From the NCBI RefSeq assembly GCF_022811645.1, contig NZ_CP094534.1:3844001-3908000 (forward strand): DNA of 64,000 nucleotides, written 5' to 3'. Of the stretch, positions 9,814-18,820 are shown one piece after another. Below the pieces are notes generated by a model that worked only from the letters and a program-made list of their open reading frames with translations, had not been told where the DNA came from and did not search any database. The stretch comes from Hymenobacter monticola (GTDB lineage: Bacteria; Bacteroidota; Bacteroidia; Cytophagales; Hymenobacteraceae). How positions within the stretch are numbered: the first letter of the stretch is position 1; every line of letters starts with the position of its first letter. A program made the translations under genes and the position numbers.

Positions 9814-10218
9814 TTAGAAGGTAGTTGCCGGGGCAAGGTTTTGATTGGGCCCTTCTACTGGACCAACGTATTGCACCTCATTGGAGAAGCCCCACAGCGG
9901 AATGAAAATGATGCCCAGGAAGATAATTGCCAGGTAATTACCAATGCCATACTTGCCATAAGCTTTGGCGAAACTGACATAGAGCGTGATGCCGAAGTAA
10001 ATGTTGACGAGCGGAATGAAAAGCAGAATGATTTTCCAGGCCTCCCGGCCTACAATCTCCTGCATCACGATGATGTTGTAGATGGGAATGATGGCTGCCC
10101 ACCCCGGCTTGCCAGCTTTTACAAAAAGCTTCCAAAGTCCTGCGAAAACAAGAACAAAAATGCCTAGCTCAATGAGTAGAAAAAAGAGAATGCCAGCTAC
10201 TGAAGGTTGGTTTTCCAT
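9814..10218 (-). CDS. DUF5684-like membrane protein
   Basis: 134 residues from ATG at 10218 (MENQPSVAG). Three to four membrane helices: ILFFLLIELGIFVLVFAGLW, WAAIIPIYNIIVM, IILLFIPLVNIYFGITLY and YLAIIFLGIIFIPLWGF. GKPGWAAIIPIYN followed by a second helix is the pattern of the DUF5684 or signal-peptidase-I-associated small membrane proteins. Function unknown. It is divergent from folD and shares a terminator with lepA. Confidence 0.8.
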   Translation of the reverse strand: MENQPSVAGILFFLLIELGIFVLVFAGLWKLFVKAGKPGWAAIIPIYNIIVMQEIVGREAWKIILLFIPLVNIYFGITLYVSFAKAYGKYGIGNYLAIIFLGIIFIPLWGFSNEVQYVGPVEGPNQNLAPATTF

Positions 10219-10302
10219 GAAAGATGGGTGGATGAAGGTGAAGGTGGAAAAGATGATTGACGCCGCCAATGTATTGACTATTTGCCAAAACCAAACACTT
10301 AA

Positions 10303-11238
10303 ATGACGCTTTGTATGAATAATGATTTTTCGGTAACAACCACTTCCAATCTCATCGACGGTAAGCAAACCGCCGAAGACATCAAAGTCGAAATCGCCGC
10401 CGAAGTAGCGGCCCTGAAAGCTGCCGGCCAAAAAGTGCCGCACCTCGCCGCCATTCTTGTGGGCCACGACGGCGGCTCCGAAACCTACGTGCGCAACAAG
10501 GTGCTGGCCTGCGAGCGGGTGGGCTTCGCTTCCACGCTGTTGCGCTACGAAGACGACATCACCGAAGCCGAACTGTTGGCCAAAGTGAACGAGCTGAACC
10601 ATGACCCCGAAATCGACGGCTTCATCGTGCAGCTGCCCCTGCCCAAGCACATCGACCCCGAGAAGGTCATCGAAGCCATTCGGCCTGAAAAGGACGTGGA
10701 CGGCTTTCACCCCATGAACACCGGCCGCATGGTGGCGGGGTTGCCGGCGCTGCTGCCCGCCACCCCGTCGGGCATCGTGGAGCTGCTGGCGCGGCAGGGC
10801 ATCAAAACCAGTGGCAAGCACGCCGTGGTAATTGGCCGCTCCAATATTGTGGGCACGCCGGTTAGCATCTTGCTGGCTAAGAATTTGGATACGGCCAACT
10901 GCACGGTCACTTTATGCCATTCGCGTACCGAGAACCTAGCCGAAATCTGCCGGACGGCCGACATCGTGGTGGCCGCCATTGGCCGGCCCGAGTTCGTGAC
11001 GGCCGACATGGTGCGGCCCGGCGCCGTGGTGATTGATGTGGGCACCACCCGCGTGGCCGATGCCAGCAAGAAGAACGGTTACGCGCTGAAAGGCGATGTG
11101 AATTTTGCCGAGGTGGCCCCCTTGGCATCGGCCATCACGCCGGTGCCTGGCGGGGTGGGCCCGATGACCATTGCCATGCTTTTGCTGAACACTTTGCGGG
11201 CCGCGAAGGGCGAAATATACCCTAAGTCGGCGAATTGA
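10303..11238 (+). CDS. folD: Methylenetetrahydrofolate dehydrogenase/cyclohydrolase
   Basis: 311 residues from ATG at 10303; an ATG at 10315 is equally possible. Family motifs in order: SETYVRNK with the catalytic lysine, [32 protein letters not shown] for NADP binding, and [14 protein letters not shown] at the end. It oxidises 5,10-methylene-THF to 5,10-methenyl-THF and hydrolyses that to 10-formyl-THF for purine and formyl-methionine synthesis. Cytoplasmic and monocistronic; a stable hairpin follows the stop. Confidence 0.97.
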   Translation: MTLCMNNDFSVTTTSNLIDGKQTAEDIKVEIAAEVAALKAAGQKVPHLAAILVGHDGGSETYVRNKVLACERVGFASTLLRYEDDITEAELLAKVNELNHDPEIDGFIVQLPLPKHIDPEKVIEAIRPEKDVDGFHPMNTGRMVAGLPALLPATPSGIVELLARQGIKTSGKHAVVIGRSNIVGTPVSILLAKNLDTANCTVTLCHSRTENLAEICRTADIVVAAIGRPEFVTADMVRPGAVVIDVGTTRVADASKKNGYALKGDVNFAEVAPLASAITPVPGGVGPMTIAMLLLNTLRAAKGEIYPKSAN

Positions 11239-11264
11239 TTTTTTAGGAATATTTGGTTGTCGGA

Positions 11265-11299
11265 TTCCAAGGCTGTACTTTTAAAGTCCAGCCTTGGAA
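11265..11299 (+). terminator. Long hairpin after folD
   Basis: TTCCAAGGCTG and CAGCCTTGGAA pair, and the loop contains the further palindrome ACTTTTAAAGT. No T run follows. It could be an end-of-transcript hairpin or an element in the queE leader. Confidence 0.5.
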
Positions 11300-11355
11300 C
11301 GGTGCGTCCTATTGCCTGCGTTTGGGCTGCTTGGCCTTGAGCGCTATTTTAGCAT

Positions 11356-12024
11356 ATGATAGAAGTGAATTTAATTTCTCCTGAAATAATTGTACCATCC
11401 GGTGAAGCTCAGGCTGGCGCCCCCGGCACGCTGCTGCCCGTGATGGAGCAGTTCTACACCATCCAAGGGGAAGGGTACAACACCGGACGGGCGGCGTATT
11501 TTATTCGGTTGGGCGGCTGCGATGTGGGCTGCCACTGGTGCGACGTAAAAGAATCGTGGGACGCCGATGCGCACCCGCGGCAGTCGATTGAGCAGCTGGT
11601 TGAAAACGTGCTGGCCTTTCCGGGGCGCAACGTGGTCATCACCGGTGGCGAGCCGCTGATGCACGACCTGGGGCCGCTCACGGCGGCGCTGCAAGCCGCC
11701 GGCTGCCGCACCTGGATTGAAACTTCGGGGGCGCACCCGCTCTCCGGTACTTGGGATTGGGTGTGCGTGTCGCCCAAGAAATTCAAAGCCCCGTTGCCGG
11801 AAGTGCTGGACGCGGCGCATGAGCTGAAAGTCATCGTGTTCAACAAGCACGATTTCGCCTGGGCCGAGGAGCACGCGGCCTTGGTGCCGCCCACCACCCG
11901 CTTATACTTGCAACCCGAATGGAGCCGGGCCGCCGCTATGACGCCTGAGCTGGTTGACTACGTGAAGCAGCACCCGCAATGGCAGGTTTCGCTGCAAACC
12001 CATAAGTATCTGGACATTCCTTAG
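11356..12024 (+). CDS. queE: 7-carboxy-7-deazaguanine synthase (QueE)
   Basis: 222 residues, a radical-SAM enzyme converting CPH4 to 7-carboxy-7-deazaguanine in queuosine synthesis. The cluster motif is GCDVGCHWCD (CxxxCxxC). FYTIQGEGYNTG precedes it, as in QueE, and VVITGGEPLMH and VCVSPKKF follow. The ATG at 11356 adds about 30 residues before the conserved MEQFYTIQGEG, so a later start is possible. No preQ1 riboswitch was recognised upstream. The next gene begins 8 bases after the stop, so the two are probably co-transcribed. Confidence 0.95.
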   Translation: MIEVNLISPEIIVPSGEAQAGAPGTLLPVMEQFYTIQGEGYNTGRAAYFIRLGGCDVGCHWCDVKESWDADAHPRQSIEQLVENVLAFPGRNVVITGGEPLMHDLGPLTAALQAAGCRTWIETSGAHPLSGTWDWVCVSPKKFKAPLPEVLDAAHELKVIVFNKHDFAWAEEHAALVPPTTRLYLQPEWSRAAAMTPELVDYVKQHPQWQVSLQTHKYLDIP

Positions 12025-12032
12025 CGTACCCT

Positions 12033-14009
12033 ATGCGTCGCAATTCAATGTGGGGGGCGTTGCGCCTCGGAGTGATGAGCTTGCTGTGCCTGACGGCGGC
12101 CGAAACGGCCTGGGCCCAGCTAACGCCCAAGGTGCCCGTACCCACCAACACCAAGGCGCGGTCGTTGCTGGAAAAGGCCCAGCAGCAAACCCGGGAGCGC
12201 GACTTCGTGAAAGCCGTGGAAACGTTGAACCAGCTCAACGAGAAGTTCCCATCCTTTGGGGATGCGTATCTGTTGAAGGGTTCACTGCTGAAAGCCATGG
12301 GCGACAACCGCAATGCCATGGCCGCCTACCGCGACGGCTTGGGCAAGGTGTCCCTCGAAGCCGTGCACGCCTCGGAATACCAGTTGTTGGGCGACCTGGC
12401 CCTGAGCTACGGCGACTACCAAACGGCCCTTGACGCCTACAAGAACCTGCTGAAAGTGGCGCCCAAGACGCAGAAGAACCTGGCCAAGTCGCAGCGCCAG
12501 CTGCTCACCTGCGAGTTTGCGCTGAACGCAATGAAACACCCCGTGGGCGAGGCGCCGGTGGCCCTGCCTTCGCCGATGAATGCGTTCAAGTTTCAATACT
12601 TTCCGGCGCTCACGGCCGACAACCGCTTTCTGCTCTTCACGGGGCGCCCGGCGGCCAGCAGCGGCGAGGACCTGTACGTGAGCCGGCAGAGCAAAGATGG
12701 CAGCCTGGGCGCCCCGGTGCCCATCTCGCCGGCCATCAACAGCAGTTACAACGAAGGCGCGGGCTCTATCTCGGGCGACGGTAAAACGCTGGTGTTCGCT
12801 TCCTGCGACCGGCCCAAGGCCATTGGCAACTGCGACCTCTACATCTCGCGCCGCACCGGCAACAACTGGAGCACCCCCGTGAACCTGGGCACCAACGTGA
12901 ACTCCACGGAATGGGATTCGCAGCCCTCGCTCTCGGCCGACGGCCGGACGCTGTACTTCACCTCGACGCGCCGCGGCGGGCAGGGCCAGGAAGACATTTA
13001 CGTGAGCACCCTGCAGCCCGATGGCACCTGGAGCATGGCCCAAAACGTGGGCACGCCCGTGAACACGGCCGGCAAAGACATGGCCCCGTTCATCCACGCC
13101 AGCGGCACCACACTCTATTATGTGACGGACGGGCTGGTGGGCATGGGCGGCCTCGACGTGTTTCGGTGCGAGAAGAATGCCAACGGCAGCTGGAGCGAAC
13201 CCCGCAACCTGGGCTACCCGCTTAATACCTTCGAGAACGAAGCCTCGCTGTTCATCACTTCCGACAACCAGAAGGGCTTTTGCTCCCGCACCAAGGCCTC
13301 GGACGAGCCGCCGGGGGGCTACCGCCTGGCCCGCGAGCGGCCGGTGGAGCTGTTCAGCTTTGCAGTGCCCGCCCCTGTGAAAGCCCGCGAAACCAGCACC
13401 TACACCCAGGGCCGCGTGTTCGACGCCAACACCAAAAAGCCGCTCAAGGCCGAGGTGAAGCTCTACGACCTCGACACCGACGTGCTGACCCAGTTCGTGA
13501 CTTCTGACCCCGAGTACGGCGACTACACCGTGGTGCTCAACGAAGGCCACCACTACGCCATGTACGCCTCGGCGGATAAGTATCTGCTCAAGAGCCTCAG
13601 CTTCGACTATTCCAACCAGCACACCTTCGACCCACTCGCGCTGGACATCTATCTGGAGCCTGTGCGCTCGGGCCGGAGCGTGGTGCTGAACAACCTGTTT
13701 TTCGACACCAACAAATACGACCTCAAGCCCCAGTCGCGCACCGAGCTCAACCGACTGATTGAGTTCATGCGCCAATACCGCGACGTACAGATTGAGGTGT
13801 CGGGCTACACCGACAACGTGGGTTCGCCCGAAGCCAACATCCAGCTGTCGCAGCGCCGGGCCCAGTCCGTGGTCGAGTACCTGTCCAGCCACGGCGTCTC
13901 CAGCAATCGCCTCCGTTCGAAGGGCTACGGCGAAGGCCACCCCCTCGTCGCCAATGACACCGAGGCCCACCGCCAGCTAAACCGGCGAATTGAGCTACAC
14001 ATTCTGTAG
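12033..14009 (+). CDS. OmpA-like outer-membrane protein with TPR and PD40 repeats
   Basis: 658 residues with a signal peptide ending TAWAQ. Residues 45-160 are TPR-like helices (LLEKAQQQTRERDFVKA, DAYLLKGSLLKAMGD). From about 180 to 440 come WD40-like PD40 beta-propeller blades (SADGRTLYFTSTRRGGQGQEDI, SGDGKTLVF). A carboxypeptidase-regulatory-like segment follows (GRVFDANTKKPLKAEVKLYD). The C-terminus is an OmpA peptidoglycan-binding domain (FFDTNKYDLKPQS, VSGYTDNVG, LSQRRAQSVVEYL, NRRIEL). This architecture is common in Bacteroidota, including PorE-like and T9SS-associated proteins, and should anchor the outer membrane to peptidoglycan. A T9SS role is only a possibility. Confidence 0.93.
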   Translation: MRRNSMWGALRLGVMSLLCLTAAETAWAQLTPKVPVPTNTKARSLLEKAQQQTRERDFVKAVETLNQLNEKFPSFGDAYLLKGSLLKAMGDNRNAMAAYRDGLGKVSLEAVHASEYQLLGDLALSYGDYQTALDAYKNLLKVAPKTQKNLAKSQRQLLTCEFALNAMKHPVGEAPVALPSPMNAFKFQYFPALTADNRFLLFTGRPAASSGEDLYVSRQSKDGSLGAPVPISPAINSSYNEGAGSISGDGKTLVFASCDRPKAIGNCDLYISRRTGNNWSTPVNLGTNVNSTEWDSQPSLSADGRTLYFTSTRRGGQGQEDIYVSTLQPDGTWSMAQNVGTPVNTAGKDMAPFIHASGTTLYYVTDGLVGMGGLDVFRCEKNANGSWSEPRNLGYPLNTFENEASLFITSDNQKGFCSRTKASDEPPGGYRLARERPVELFSFAVPAPVKARETSTYTQGRVFDANTKKPLKAEVKLYDLDTDVLTQFVTSDPEYGDYTVVLNEGHHYAMYASADKYLLKSLSFDYSNQHTFDPLALDIYLEPVRSGRSVVLNNLFFDTNKYDLKPQSRTELNRLIEFMRQYRDVQIEVSGYTDNVGSPEANIQLSQRRAQSVVEYLSSHGVSSNRLRSKGYGEGHPLVANDTEAHRQLNRRIELHIL

Positions 14010-14033
14010 GCTCACCTGCAATCAAACTACTTC

Positions 14034-14071
14034 AATGGCCTCCAGTGGAAACTTCCGCTGGGGGCCATTTT
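14034..14071 (+). terminator. Terminator of the OmpA-like gene
   Basis: AATGGCC-CCAG pairs with CTGG-GGCCATT with two small mismatches, ending in TTTT. Confidence 0.7.
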
Positions 14072-14263
14072 ACTTAAAGCAAGGCTTTAGGTAAGTGGAA
14101 ATATTATAGCATTCGCGGTCAAAATAAATATGATTTTACCATTAGAGCGAATTTTTTTGATTTCAGGAAGCTGTTTTTTTGATTTTAAAAATCAATTAAT
14201 ATTCAGTTGGTTATGCAATTTTAGGAAAATCAATTAAATAAAAAAGTACTATAAAAGTTGTTT

Positions 14264-14294
14264 TTTGTGCAAAATGAAAATATGTGTACGTTTG
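14264..14294 (+). promoter_or_regulatory. Full Bacteroidota promoter (TTTG-N19-TAnnTTTG)
   Basis: TTTG at 14264-14267, exactly 19 bases, then TACGTTTG at 14287-14294: the textbook housekeeping promoter of this phylum. It follows a 190-base AT-rich stretch (14072-14263) without a gene and drives the small secreted protein starting at 14359. Confidence 0.85.
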
Positions 14295-14358
14295 GACAGG
14301 TCAACAGCCCAAGAAATGACCGCCCACAACACGTTTCACCATTAACCCTTTTCATACC

Positions 14359-14733
14359 ATGAAAAACTTGTTCCTGGCCACTTGCCTTGCCACAAGCGTT
14401 TGCGCGAGCCCGGCTATGGCCGCCGGCCCTGGCGACGGCTCATACTCGCCGGCCATGATGACGCGGGCTACCACGCTCACACGGGCCCTGGCGCGCCACA
14501 TCCACTTCAACGAGGCGCAGTACCTCGCCGTGAAGCAGCTGCACCTGAACATGCTCACCGAGCGCCGCGACCTGGAAATCCTGCTTAACGGCGCCAGCGC
14601 CGAGGAGCGCGACACCCGCCTGGCCGAAGCCCAGCAGCGCTACGAGTTCGAGCTAGCCAACCTGCTGCAGCCCCAGCAGCTGGTGGCGTACCAGTCGCTG
14701 CGCAACAACTTTACCGCGCACCGCCTGAAATAA
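14359..14733 (+). CDS. Small secreted helical protein, Spy/CpxP-like
   Basis: 124 residues with a signal peptide ending in AMAAG. The mature part is all-helical and charged: LARHIHFNEAQYLAVKQLHLNML, then EERDTRLAEAQQRYEFELANLLQPQQLVAYQSL. The form (helix, L/F-NE-xQY, long charged helix, 'L-tPqQl--Y') resembles LTxxQ/Spy/CpxP periplasmic proteins, but the LTxxQ motif itself is not exact. A paralogue lies at 34713-35117. It has a perfect phylum promoter, so it is likely highly expressed. Function unknown; possibly periplasmic stress. Confidence 0.75.
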   Translation: MKNLFLATCLATSVCASPAMAAGPGDGSYSPAMMTRATTLTRALARHIHFNEAQYLAVKQLHLNMLTERRDLEILLNGASAEERDTRLAEAQQRYEFELANLLQPQQLVAYQSLRNNFTAHRLK

Positions 14734-14788
14734 GCTTTTTGCTGCGGCCCCGGCACATACGGTGGTGGGGCCGCGGTACCGCGCGCCC

Positions 14789-14977
14789 ATGAAACGCTTT
14801 GAATATCGATTGCTGGACACCGTGAGTGGGTTTTTCAGCGGCATTGACTACCAGGAGCTGACCAATCACCTGAACGCCCTGGGGCGGGAAGGGTGGGAGG
14901 TCGTTTCCGTCGTGGACACCATTTTCACGTCGCATCAAACCCGCGGCCTGCTTATTACCCTCAAGCGCGAATACTAG
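14789..14977 (+). CDS. DUF4177 family protein
   Basis: 62 residues from the ATG at 14789 (MKRFEYRLLDTVSGF). The pattern of a basic start, ELTNHLNALGREGWEVVSVV and a closing GLLITLKREY is DUF4177, a small domain of unknown function. The GTG-started extension upstream adds nothing conserved. It converges on gltA across a very strong terminator. Confidence 0.8.
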   Translation: MKRFEYRLLDTVSGFFSGIDYQELTNHLNALGREGWEVVSVVDTIFTSHQTRGLLITLKREY

Positions 14978-15004
14978 CTTAGAGTAATCTTCACAGGCCA
15001 TATC

Positions 15005-15060
15005 ACGCAAAAAAGGGAGGCCCTGAGACGATTTCGTCTCAGGGCCTCCCTTTTTTGCGT
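15005..15060. terminator. Bidirectional terminator with a perfect 27-bp stem
   Basis: Bases 15005-15031 and 15034-15060 are perfect reverse complements separated by two bases. The outer part is ACGCAAAAAAGGGAGG. A-run and T-run flanks serve both the DUF4177 gene and gltA. Confidence 0.95.
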
Positions 15061-15072
15061 AGCCGAAAGCCG

Positions 15073-16365
15073 TTAGGCGCGGGCGTCGATGGCTACGTAG
15101 TCGCGCTCGAGCTCGCCGGTGTAAATCTGGCGGGGACGGCCGATGGGCTCTTTGTTCTCGCGCATCTCTTTCCACTGGGCAATCCAGCCGGGGAGGCGGC
15201 CCAGGGCGAACATTACCGTGAACATCTCGGTGGGGATGCCCAGGGCTTTGTAGATAATGCCTGAGTAGAAGTCCACGTTCGGGTAAAGCTTGCGCGAGAT
15301 GAAGTACTCGTCGGTGAGGGCAGCTTGCTCCAGCTCCTGCGCTATTTTCAGCAAGGGGCTGTCTTGCAGGCCCAGGGCTTGCAGCACCTCGTCGGCGGCC
15401 TTTTTGATGATGGTGGCGCGGGGGTCGAAGTTCTTGTACACGCGGTGGCCGAAGCCCATGAGGCGGAACGAGTCGTTCTTGTCCTTGGCCTTGGCGATGA
15501 ACTTGCTGGTGTCGCCGCCGTCGGCCTCAATGGCTTCCAGCATTTCGATAACCTCTTGGTTGGCACCGCCGTGCAGGGGGCCCCACAGGGCGTTGATGCC
15601 GGCCGATACCGAACCGTAGAGGCTGGCGTTGGCCGAGCCCACGAGGCGCACCGTGCTGGTGGAGCAGTTTTGCTCGTGGTCGGCGTGCAGGATGAGGAGC
15701 TTGTTGAGCGCGCTTACCACTACCGGGTTGATTTCGTACTTCTCGGTGGGGAAGCTGAACATCATGTAGAGGAAATTCGCGCAATAATCCATGTCGTTGC
15801 GCGGGTAGTTCAGCGGGTGACCCATGTTGTTTTTATAGGTCCAGGCCGCGATGGTTGGCATCTTCGCCATCAGGCGGATGACGTTGAGCTCCATCTCCTC
15901 GGGGCTCAGGTCGGGCGATACGCTCTGCGGGTAGAAGCCGGTGAGGGCGCAGATGAGCGACGACAGGATGGCCATGGGGTGCGTAGCCGACGGGAAACCG
16001 TCGAAAATCTTGCGCATGTCCTCGTGCACCAGCGTGTGCTTGGTGATTTGGCCGCTGAAGTTGTCGAGCTCGGCCTTGGTGGGCAGGGCACCGTAAATCA
16101 ACAGGTAAGCCACTTCAAGGAAGCTCGACTTCTCAGCCAGCTGCTCGATGGGGTAGCCGCGGTAGCGCAGAATGCCTTCTTCGCCGTCGAGGAAAGTGAT
16201 GGCGCTTTTGGTGGCGCCGGTGTTTTTGTAGCCCGAATCGAGGGTCACGTAGCCGGTTTGGTCGCGCAGCTTGCCGATGTCGAAAGCTTTTTCGTGTTCG
16301 GTGCCTTCAATGACGGGCAAGGTAATAGACTTGCCGTCGAGAATGAGTTCAGCGGTTTCTGCCAT
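15073..16365 (-). CDS. gltA: Citrate synthase, type II
   Basis: 430 residues, starting MAETAELILDG, the length of type II citrate synthases. It condenses acetyl-CoA and oxaloacetate to citrate at entry to the TCA cycle. Seen: ITFLDGEEGILRYRGYPIEQLA, NCSTSTVRLVGSA, PLHGGANQEV with a catalytic His, GFGHRVYKNFDPR, and PNVDFYSGI with the catalytic Asp. TAGTTTCG, close to the -7 consensus, lies upstream at 16397-16404 on the minus strand. Monocistronic. Confidence 0.97.
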   Translation of the reverse strand: MAETAELILDGKSITLPVIEGTEHEKAFDIGKLRDQTGYVTLDSGYKNTGATKSAITFLDGEEGILRYRGYPIEQLAEKSSFLEVAYLLIYGALPTKAELDNFSGQITKHTLVHEDMRKIFDGFPSATHPMAILSSLICALTGFYPQSVSPDLSPEEMELNVIRLMAKMPTIAAWTYKNNMGHPLNYPRNDMDYCANFLYMMFSFPTEKYEINPVVVSALNKLLILHADHEQNCSTSTVRLVGSANASLYGSVSAGINALWGPLHGGANQEVIEMLEAIEADGGDTSKFIAKAKDKNDSFRLMGFGHRVYKNFDPRATIIKKAADEVLQALGLQDSPLLKIAQELEQAALTDEYFISRKLYPNVDFYSGIIYKALGIPTEMFTVMFALGRLPGWIAQWKEMRENKEPIGRPRQIYTGELERDYVAIDARA

Positions 16366-16571
16366 GGGCGGGAGGGGTGAGGAAAAATATACGGTGCGAA
16401 ACTAACGCATAAGCCGTAAGCCGGGAAATTTCCGCGGTCAGGGCTACGCTTACACTACAATTGAATGCCGCCTGGGGTTTCGAAAATGCGCTTAAATCAA
16501 GCTTTGGGAGCCCATGGCAACGATTGCGAAGATTTCAGGGGGCGGGCAGTTAAATCGACATTAAAGCCCAC

Positions 16572-17978
16572 TCACTTGCCAATGCAGAACTGGGTGAAAA
16601 TGCTCGTGAGCAAGTCCTCCGACGAAATTTCGCCCGTAATCTCACCCAGCGCAGCCAGGGCGTGGCGCAGGTCGGCGGCCAGCAGCTCAGTGCCGCGCCC
16701 GGTGTCGAGGCCGGTTTGCACGGCCGCCAGGTGGGCCGCCGCCGTTTCCAGGGCCCGGGCGTGGCGCACGTTCGTGACAATGGTAGCCGAAGCCGTGTTT
16801 TCCAGGGCCGAGCCGCGTACCTGGGCAACCAAGGCCATTTGCAGCGCCTCTAAGCCCTGGTTTTGGCCGGCAGCCAGCAGCAGCAGCGGCACCTGGCCGG
16901 CGCTAAATGCCTGCTCAAATGCTTGGATAGTTTTGGCCGATGCCAGGTCTGTTTTGTTGCCCACCGCCAACACTGGCAGGTCCAAGCCAGAAGTTAGCTC
17001 CTGCATTTCAGCTTGAACCTCTGCTGGAGCTATTTCAGATAAGTCGAACAAGTACAGCAGCATAGCGGCCTGGCGCACGCGCTGGCGGGTGCGCTGTACC
17101 CCAATCGCCTCGACTTCATCGGCGGGGTTGTCGCGCAGGCCGGCGGTATCGACGAAGCGGAACCGCAGGCCGTCGATGCTTACCTCGTCCTCGATGAAGT
17201 CGCGGGTGGTGCCCGGAATGGCCGACACGATGGCGCGCTCCTCGCGCAGCAGGGCGTTGAGCAAAGTGGATTTGCCCGCGTTGGGCCGGCCGGCGATGAC
17301 GGCCGTGATGCCATTTTTGATGACGTTGCCCAGTTCGAAGGAGCGGAGCAGGCCCAGCACCACGCCGCGCACTTCGGCCAGCAGCCGGGCCAGGCCGGTG
17401 CGGTCGGCAAATTCCACGTCTTCTTCGCCAAAGTCCAGCTCCAGCTCCAGCAGCGCGGCAAATTGCACGAGCCGGGCGCGCAGGTCGCGCAACTCCTGCG
17501 AGAAGCCGCCGCGCAGCTGGTTCAAAGCCACCTTATGGCTCAGGGCCGAGTCGGCGGCAATGAGGTCGGCCACGGCTTCGGCCTGGGCCAGGTCCATGGC
17601 CCCGTTGAGGAAGGCGCGCTTGGTGAATTCGCCGGCTTCGGCCAGGCGGGCGCCGTGGCGCAGCAGCAGGGCCAGCACTTGGCGCACCACGTAGTCGGAG
17701 CCGTGGCAGCTGATTTCCACCACGTCTTCGCGCGTGAAGGAGCGGGGCCCCCGGTACAGCGCCACCACCACTTCGTCGATGATTTCGCCGCTGGCCGGGT
17801 CGCGCAGGTTGCCGTAGTGCAGGGTGTGACCGGCGGCCTGGGCCAGGCTTTTCTTGGAGAAAACCGCTGCCATGATGGCCACCGCCGCCGGGCCCGACAG
17901 GCGTACCACTGCCAGGGCACCCGCGCCGGGCGGGGTCGACAGCGCGACAATGGTATCGGAGAAAATTGTCTGAACCAC
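16572..17978 (-). CDS. mnmE: tRNA modification GTPase MnmE
   Basis: 468 residues from GTG at 17978 (VQTIFSDTIVALSTPPG). The N-terminal tetrahydrofolate-binding domain is followed by helices and an inserted G domain (GRPNAGKSTLLNALL, DTAGLRDN, NKTD). The C-terminal FTQFCIGK carries the conserved cysteine. With MnmG it installs carboxymethylaminomethyl groups on U34 of certain tRNAs. No mnmG is nearby. Confidence 0.97.
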   Translation of the reverse strand: MVQTIFSDTIVALSTPPGAGALAVVRLSGPAAVAIMAAVFSKKSLAQAAGHTLHYGNLRDPASGEIIDEVVVALYRGPRSFTREDVVEISCHGSDYVVRQVLALLLRHGARLAEAGEFTKRAFLNGAMDLAQAEAVADLIAADSALSHKVALNQLRGGFSQELRDLRARLVQFAALLELELDFGEEDVEFADRTGLARLLAEVRGVVLGLLRSFELGNVIKNGITAVIAGRPNAGKSTLLNALLREERAIVSAIPGTTRDFIEDEVSIDGLRFRFVDTAGLRDNPADEVEAIGVQRTRQRVRQAAMLLYLFDLSEIAPAEVQAEMQELTSGLDLPVLAVGNKTDLASAKTIQAFEQAFSAGQVPLLLLAAGQNQGLEALQMALVAQVRGSALENTASATIVTNVRHARALETAAAHLAAVQTGLDTGRGTELLAADLRHALAALGEITGEISSEDLLTSIFTQFCIGK

Positions 17979-18036
17979 GGATTCGTCGGATTTTTCGGAT
18001 GGGTCGTATTTTGTATTCGACGCCTGCTAAACAGGC

Positions 18037-18708
18037 TTACTCCGTTACAAACAAATTGCGGCTCACTTCAGCTGAAATTAAAGCTGTGCGCTCTTGGTTT
18101 ATCCTAAGCTCAAATGAGTTATCAAACATCACCTTGTCCAGTACTTCAAATGCGGCGCCTAGCTGCAAGCCCACTTTGTCAAGGTATTGCAGGAAGGGAG
18201 CAGAGGTATTTTTCACGGCGCACAAAGTGCCGCGGTCCCCAAGGCAAAGGTCGGCCAGCAGGCGGTGGGCGGGGCGGCGAATGGCGCCGTCCTCGGCCGG
18301 AATGGGGTCGCCGTGGGGGTCGAAGGCGGGGTGGCCCAGGAAGGCGTCGAGCCGGCGCATGAGCAGCGGCGACTGCACGTGTTCCAGCTCCTCGGCCACT
18401 TCGTGCACCTCGTCCCAGCTAAAGCCCAGCTGCTGCACCAGAAACACTTCCCACAGCCGGTGCTTGCGGATGGTGAGCAGAGCCAGCCGTTGGCCCTCGG
18501 CCGTGAGCTGCACGCCGCGGTACCGCTCATAGTTCAGCAGGTTTTTCTCGGCCAGCCGCCGCAGCATGTCCGTCACCGAAGGAGCCCGGGTGGCCAGCGC
18601 CGCTGCAATGCGGTTGGTGCTCACCCCTGTGCTTTCAGGCTCCTCTTCGGCCAGCTTAAAAATGGCTTTTAAGTAATTTTCCTCGGTGTGGCTGGGCATG
18701 AAGGTCAT
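18037..18708 (-). CDS. DtxR/MntR-family metal-dependent repressor
   Basis: 223 residues; an ATG at 18699 (MPSHTEENYLKAIF) is a likely alternative start. The order is a winged helix with ENYLKAIFKLAEE and IAAALATRAPSVTDMLRRLAEKNLL, a metal-dependent dimerisation part (RKHRLWEVFL, DEVHEVAEELEHVQS, HPAFDPHGDPIP) and a C-terminal FeoA-like SH3 domain. These repressors sense iron or manganese and control metal uptake. No transporter gene is adjacent, so its targets lie elsewhere, or it is autoregulated through the inverted repeats upstream. The metal is not predictable from this alone. Confidence 0.93.
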   Translation of the reverse strand: MTFMPSHTEENYLKAIFKLAEEEPESTGVSTNRIAAALATRAPSVTDMLRRLAEKNLLNYERYRGVQLTAEGQRLALLTIRKHRLWEVFLVQQLGFSWDEVHEVAEELEHVQSPLLMRRLDAFLGHPAFDPHGDPIPAEDGAIRRPAHRLLADLCLGDRGTLCAVKNTSAPFLQYLDKVGLQLGAAFEVLDKVMFDNSFELRINQERTALISAEVSRNLFVTE

Positions 18709-18712
18709 TTAA

Positions 18713-18800
18713 CAATTAACATTTATCATGTAACACTCCGCAGTAGGCACAAAGCCGATTTGTGGAAAGTCAAATGAAAGCTTGTTAAATGTTAATTGAT
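18713..18800. promoter_or_regulatory. Inverted repeats upstream of the DtxR-type gene
   Basis: CAATTAACAT (18713-18722) and its complement ATGTTAATTG (18789-18798) lie 66 bases apart in an otherwise AT-rich leader. CATTTATCA and TGATAAATG occur in the same arms. Such palindromes could be operator sites for the regulator itself. Evidence is sequence symmetry only. Confidence 0.35.
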
Positions 18801-18820
18801 AAATGTTTAAATGAAAAAGA

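Noticed and set aside
11240..11355. preQ1 riboswitch before queE
   Set aside because: The gap has a hairpin but none of the conserved preQ1 aptamer words could be found.
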